Source: Comamonadaceae bacterium (lineage in GTDB: Bacteria > Pseudomonadota > Gammaproteobacteria > Burkholderiales > Burkholderiaceae_C). From it: a stretch of DNA of 15,971 nt. Numbering within the stretch: the first letter of the stretch is position 1; each line of letters begins with the position of its first letter. Where the stretch lies: contig CANIDW010000007.1 of assembly GCA_947466165.1 (NCBI GenBank), forward strand, positions 1 through 15,971, read 5' to 3'. The position numbers and the translations under genes are program-made. Of this stretch, positions 13,255-15,971 are shown in pieces. The notes below the pieces were generated by a model. That model did not search any database, was not told the origin of the DNA, and worked only from the letters and a program-made list of their open reading frames with translations.

Positions 13255-13773
13255 ATGCTGACCAAATTCAATGACTGGGTCACCAAGGCCCTGATGGTGG
13301 CGGCCGCCATCCTGGCCTTCATGCTGTGTTTCCTGGTTGTGGCCGACGTCGGCGGACGGGTGCTCTTTAACAGCCCGATCAAGGGCACGCCGGAGATCAT
13401 CTCGCTGTCCATCGTGATCATTTGCTTTCTCCAGTGCGGATTCGCCATCCGCTCCGGGGGCATGCTCAATGTGGACACGCTGGTGGTGCGCTTTTCGCCC
13501 AAGGTGCAGAGCTGGCTGGCCGTGTGGGGTGCGGTCGCCGGCTTGTTTTTCTTTGGTGTGATCTGTTACGGCATGCTGGGTGGTGCAGCGCACGCCTGGG
13601 CCTCCGGTGAATACGAGGGCGAAGGCGCGTTGCGCGTGCCGGTCTGGCCCGCCAAGTTCGTGATCGTCCTTGGTTGCAGCCTGGCCAGCCTGAGCTACCT
13701 GATCTTGATCCTGCAAAACTTCCAGCATGCCCTTAAGGGCGAGTTGCCAGTGAAGTCCTCCAGCCAACACTGA
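13255..13773 (+). CDS. TRAP transporter small permease subunit (DctQ)
   Basis: Small inner-membrane subunit of the TRAP permease, needed together with DctM for Na+-driven solute uptake. The 172-residue protein has four hydrophobic segments at about 10-32, 47-67, 86-108 and 132-153, the DctQ topology. Family features: DVGGRVLFNSPIKGTPEI (31-48), the loop GGMLNVDTLV (68-77) and VPVWPAKFVIVLG (128-140) before the last helix. ATG 13255 follows dctP by 12 bases, with a purine-rich site (AAGAG) just upstream. The dctM gene follows after 12 bases. DctQ and DctM are separate genes here rather than fused. Confidence 0.92.
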   Translation: MLTKFNDWVTKALMVAAAILAFMLCFLVVADVGGRVLFNSPIKGTPEIISLSIVIICFLQCGFAIRSGGMLNVDTLVVRFSPKVQSWLAVWGAVAGLFFFGVICYGMLGGAAHAWASGEYEGEGALRVPVWPAKFVIVLGCSLASLSYLILILQNFQHALKGELPVKSSSQH

Positions 13774-13785
13774 GCGAGAAAATTG

Positions 13786-15150
13786 ATGTTTGATCCCACC
13801 GACATGATCATCCTGGTCAGCGTGCTGCTGGTCCTGGTGTTCACAGGTATTCACATCGCGGTGTCGCTGGGCATCACCAGCATGCTGGGCATTTACCTCA
13901 TGACCGGTCAGGTCGAGACGGTGCTGAGCTTCACATCGAACACCGCCTACGAGGCGCTGCGCGACTACATCTTTGCCGTCATTCCACTGTTCCTGCTGAT
14001 GGGCGAGTTTTTAGCCAAGTGCGGGGCGGCCACGGACCTCTTTGCGCTGATCAACCGCGCCACGCGCCGCGTTCCAGGCCGGCTGGGTGTGGCCACGGTG
14101 CTGGCTAACGCCGTGTTTGCGTTTATCACCGGCGTGTCGATTGCCGCGGCGGCGGCTTTCTCCAAGATTGCTTACCCCGAAATGCGCCGCTTCGGCTACG
14201 AGCGCAAGTTCGCGCTGGGTTGCATTGCCGGCAGCGCCTGCCTGGGCATGTTGATTCCGCCTTCTGTGCTGATGATCGTCTGGGGCGTGCTGACCGAGAT
14301 GGCGATTGGCAAGCTGTTCATCGCCGGCATCATCCCGGGCTTTATTGTGGTGACGCTGTTTATCGGGTACATCATGTGGGTGGCCATCCGCCACCCCGAG
14401 CGCGTGGGCGAGGGCGCCGTGCTACCGGCAGCTCAGCAGCTGGCGCGCGACGCCAACGACCTGGTCGAAGAAAAAGACATGAAAGCCATCTTGCTCAGCA
14501 CCCTGGGTATTTTGTGCCTGATCGTGCTGGTGCTGGGCGGTATCTGGCTGGGTCTCTTCACCCCGACCGAGGGTGCGGGCGTGGGTGCCACGCTGGCGCT
14601 CATTCTGGCTTTGATGCGCGGCATGAAGATGTCTGAAATGCTGGAGGCCATTTTGTCGGTGGGCAAGACCTCGGCACCCCTGCTGCTTTTGCTGGTCGCC
14701 GCGCAGCTTTACTCGCGCGTGCTGGCCATGACGGGTGTGACTGGCGCTACCAAAGATTTTTTCCTGAACTCCGGCTTGTCGCCTTATGTCATTTTGGCGC
14801 TGATGGTGCTGGTCTGGTTCATTCTGGGTTGCATCATTGACTCCATCTCCATCATCTTGCTGACGGTGCCGGTGTTTGCGCCCCTGGCCACGGCCCTGGG
14901 TTTTGACCCCATTGCTTTTGCGATCATCGGCATCATCGCGATTGAAACCGGCTTGCTGACGCCGCCTTTCGGCATATTGGTCTTTACCGTGAAAGCGGCG
15001 GTGACCGACGAAAAAGACCTCACGCCGGGGGAAATTTTCAAGGGCTCCATACCCTACTGGATCATGCTGCTGATCGCGATTTTGGCTCTGGTCTTCTTTC
15101 CGCAAGTCGCGACCTGGCTGCCCAATCTGGGCAACGCGGTCAAGCTCTAA
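13786..15150 (+). CDS. TRAP transporter large permease subunit (DctM)
   Basis: The main transport subunit of the TRAP permease, an inner-membrane protein of the ion transporter superfamily that couples Na+ influx to uptake of the DctP-bound solute. The 454-residue sequence is hydrophobic throughout (about 11-12 helices), with repeat hallmarks: FAVIPLFLLMGEFLAKCG (63-80), PEMRRFGYERKFALGCIAGS (131-150), LGMLIPPSVLMIVWG (153-167), FTPTEGAGVGA (258-268), DSISIILLTVPVFAPL (352-367) and ETGLLTPPFGILVF (387-400). A polar loop at about 203-232 separates the halves. ATG 13786 is preferred over the adjoining TTG 13783; CGAGAAA lies just upstream. It follows dctQ by 12 bases and precedes the DUF1330 gene by 14 bases, all one operon. 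Confidence 0.93.
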   Translation: MFDPTDMIILVSVLLVLVFTGIHIAVSLGITSMLGIYLMTGQVETVLSFTSNTAYEALRDYIFAVIPLFLLMGEFLAKCGAATDLFALINRATRRVPGRLGVATVLANAVFAFITGVSIAAAAAFSKIAYPEMRRFGYERKFALGCIAGSACLGMLIPPSVLMIVWGVLTEMAIGKLFIAGIIPGFIVVTLFIGYIMWVAIRHPERVGEGAVLPAAQQLARDANDLVEEKDMKAILLSTLGILCLIVLVLGGIWLGLFTPTEGAGVGATLALILALMRGMKMSEMLEAILSVGKTSAPLLLLLVAAQLYSRVLAMTGVTGATKDFFLNSGLSPYVILALMVLVWFILGCIIDSISIILLTVPVFAPLATALGFDPIAFAIIGIIAIETGLLTPPFGILVFTVKAAVTDEKDLTPGEIFKGSIPYWIMLLIAILALVFFPQVATWLPNLGNAVKL

Positions 15151-15164
15151 CACCTGGATATTTC

Positions 15165-15467
15165 ATGCCCGCTTATTGGATTGCCCGAGCCAAGATTCAC
15201 GACCCCGTGGAGTACAAGAAATACACCGATCTGGTGCCTGGCATCATTCAAAAATTCGGCGGCAAGGTGCTGGCCCGTGGCGGCAAGTACCAGATCAACG
15301 AAGGGCCTGAGGACTTTCACCGCTTTGTGGTGATCGAGTTTCCCAGCCTGGAAGTGGGTGTTTCCTGCTTTGAGTCGCCGGAGTATGTGGCGGCTGCAGC
15401 ATTTCGCCGGGCTGGCGCCGGCGTGGTTGAAAACGTGATTGTGGAAGGTGGCGAAGCGACTCGCTAA
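15165..15467 (+). CDS. DUF1330 domain protein (small dimeric alpha-beta barrel-like)
   Basis: A 100-residue cytoplasmic protein matching the DUF1330 pattern: MPAYWIARAKIHDPVEYKKY at the start, VPGIIQKFGGKVLARGG (24-40), a central FHRFVVIEFPSLEVGVSCFESPEY (51-74) and a final strand ending VIVEGGE. These proteins adopt a ferredoxin-like dimeric fold like small monooxygenases, but no reaction is assigned. It is full length for the family. It starts 14 bases after dctM with GGATA upstream, so it is likely the last gene of the TRAP operon. A GC-rich hairpin follows. Its persistent company with catabolic genes suggests a pathway-accessory role, which is inference. Confidence 0.85.
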   Translation: MPAYWIARAKIHDPVEYKKYTDLVPGIIQKFGGKVLARGGKYQINEGPEDFHRFVVIEFPSLEVGVSCFESPEYVAAAAFRRAGAGVVENVIVEGGEATR

Positions 15468-15468
15468 A

Positions 15469-15490
15469 GCCGCCTGGGCTTGGCGGCCGG
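15469..15490. terminator. GC-rich hairpin between convergent genes, possible terminator
   Basis: GCCGCC (15469-15474) pairs with GGCGGC (15482-15487) across a 7-base loop, directly after the DUF1330 stop and before the stop of the acyl-CoA-binding protein gene on the other strand. The plus strand has only CGGTTTATT after it, and the minus strand CTTTAG, so it lacks a proper U-tract but could serve both genes. Confidence 0.35.
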
Positions 15491-15491
15491 T

Positions 15492-15740
15492 TTATTGCAG
15501 CGAAGCCACTAAATCAATGTAAGCCTGCATGGCCGCGTCAGCGCTCATGCCACGCTTTTCAAGCCAGGACTTGTGCTTGAATTTACCGATCATGTCGCCC
15601 GGTCCTTCGTCGGGCGCATCGCCCTCTGTGGCCTGCTTGTACAAGGCATACAGTTTGAGCATGGTGGCGTTGTCAGGGCGGCTGTCCAGTTCTTTCGAGT
15701 CGGCGACGGCGGTCTGAAAACGTTGCGACAAATCAGTCAT
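15492..15740 (-). CDS. Acyl-CoA-binding protein (ACBP)
   Basis: An 82-residue cytoplasmic protein that binds long-chain acyl-CoA thioesters, buffering and delivering them to metabolism. The four-helix ACBP signature is plain: MLKLYALYKQATEGDAP (27-42), then GPGDMIGKFKHKSWLEKRGMSADAAMQAYIDLV (46-78). Tyr31, Lys35, Lys53 and Tyr74 correspond to family acyl-CoA contact positions by eye. The length equals a single-domain ACBP. Start 15740 gives MTDLSQRF, preceded by GGAG nine bases upstream; the in-frame ATG at 15761 would only add seven residues. Bacterial ACBPs are sporadic but frequent in Burkholderiales. It is convergent with the DUF1330 gene and divergent from the next gene, so it is a stand-alone unit. 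Confidence 0.9.
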   Translation of the reverse strand: MTDLSQRFQTAVADSKELDSRPDNATMLKLYALYKQATEGDAPDEGPGDMIGKFKHKSWLEKRGMSADAAMQAYIDLVASLQ

Positions 15741-15827
15741 GGCACTGGGCTCCAAGTTCAATGAGCTGCCATTGTCGCCCAGAGCGCACTCCCAAGTTAA
15801 GCTGAAGAAGCCTTCAATATTTATGGC

Positions 15828-15856
15828 TTGTCCGGCAGGCCCCGTAGGGCTTTAAT
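15828..15856 (+). promoter_or_regulatory. Putative sigma70 promoter for the right-edge gene
   Basis: TTGTCC (15828-15833, 4/6) and TTTAAT (15851-15856, 5/6) are separated by exactly 17 bases. Transcription would begin near 15863, about 30 bases before the ATG at 15892. A 12-base inverted repeat TACAT-TC-ATGTA (15856-15867) lies across the predicted start point, where a repressor would block initiation. Confidence 0.45.
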
Positions 15857-15891
15857 ACATTCATGTACTTGGCCAATGCCATCCCCTGAAC

Positions 15892-15971
15892 ATGCACGCT
15901 GACACCTTGTCAGAGGCAGATCAACGCCCAGACGGTCTGGCCCGTGTCGAAGACCGCCGCCTGCTCACCGG
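15892..15971 (+). CDS. Start of a xanthine dehydrogenase/aldehyde oxidase-family molybdenum-binding subunit (partial)
   Basis: The frame runs from ATG 15892 to the end of the window without a stop, giving 26 complete codons. The N-terminal residues DGLARVEDRRLLTG match the opening signature of large (CoxL/XdhB-type) molybdopterin-binding subunits, where 'G.....RVED.RLLTG' precedes the first domain. These subunits hydroxylate or oxidise aldehydes, purines, CO or aromatic heterocycles with the help of FAD and 2Fe-2S partners, which would lie outside the window. No strong ribosome site precedes the ATG; an in-frame TAA at 15853-15855 limits upstream choices. The call rests on a short motif, so it is moderate. 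Confidence 0.65.
   Translation, partial: MHADTLSEADQRPDGLARVEDRRLLT

Noticed and set aside
12232..13854. Very long open frame (540 codons) on the minus strand across dctP and dctQ
   Set aside because: It is rich in His, Gln, Gly and Asp with no recognisable domain, and lies opposite two clearly identified TRAP genes. Long antisense frames are expected where third codon positions are GC-rich.
1..15971. CRISPR arrays, insertion sequences, prophage or defence genes
   Set aside because: No regularly spaced repeats, terminal inverted repeats, transposase, integrase or nuclease motifs were seen on either strand.

Overview
The window looks like chromosomal DNA of a Betaproteobacterium, most likely order Burkholderiales and family Comamonadaceae. 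This rests on high-GC genes, a Bug/TctC-type solute-binding protein, a bacterial acyl-CoA-binding protein, a DUF1330 protein and an RhlE-type helicase. It is an inference from gene content, not a database match. I see no CRISPR array, insertion sequence, prophage gene, tRNA or rRNA.

Left part (1-5626), housekeeping and regulation. The end of a small membrane protein is followed by an RhlE-like DEAD-box RNA helicase with a strong terminator. Facing it is apaH (diadenosine tetraphosphatase, minus strand), whose last codons lie inside that terminator. apaH is divergent from a CNNM/CBS/CorC 'hemolysin'-type membrane protein; their start codons share one CATG palindrome. Next, on the minus strand, come a small lipoprotein, an Hpt phosphotransfer protein and a response regulator with an excisionase-like HTH in front of its receiver domain. 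The last two overlap by ATGA and have no histidine kinase beside them.

Middle (5627-6057). A gene-free, AT-rich divergent region separates the regulator operon from a long plus-strand cluster. It holds a likely sigma70 promoter for the cluster, a dyad, and a 19-codon ORF whose stop overlaps the TTG start of the first gene.

Right part (6058-15467), a plus-strand catabolic and transport cluster of ten genes. In order: an Ldh-family 2-hydroxyacid dehydrogenase, a Sad-like semialdehyde dehydrogenase, a VOC/glyoxalase protein, an orphan Bug solute-binding protein, a TRAP solute-binding-like protein with no signal peptide, a QorA-like quinone oxidoreductase, a complete TRAP transporter (binding protein, DctQ, DctM) and a DUF1330 protein. 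A hairpin and a second promoter between the oxidoreductase and the TRAP genes suggest two transcription units. The simplest reading is uptake of a small organic acid or related compound by TRAP, followed by oxidation of a hydroxyacid and an aldehyde. The substrate cannot be named from sequence.

Right edge. A minus-strand acyl-CoA-binding protein is followed by the first 26 codons of a plus-strand gene resembling the molybdenum-binding subunit of the xanthine dehydrogenase/aldehyde oxidase family, with a good sigma70 promoter and an inverted repeat near its predicted transcription start.

The most unusual items are the TRAP binding-like protein lacking an export signal but keeping family ligand motifs, beside an exported TRAP binding protein that appears to lack the usual ligand arginine; the HTH-receiver/Hpt pair without a kinase; and several tight overlaps (shared CATG starts, a terminator inside coding sequence, TTGA coupling).
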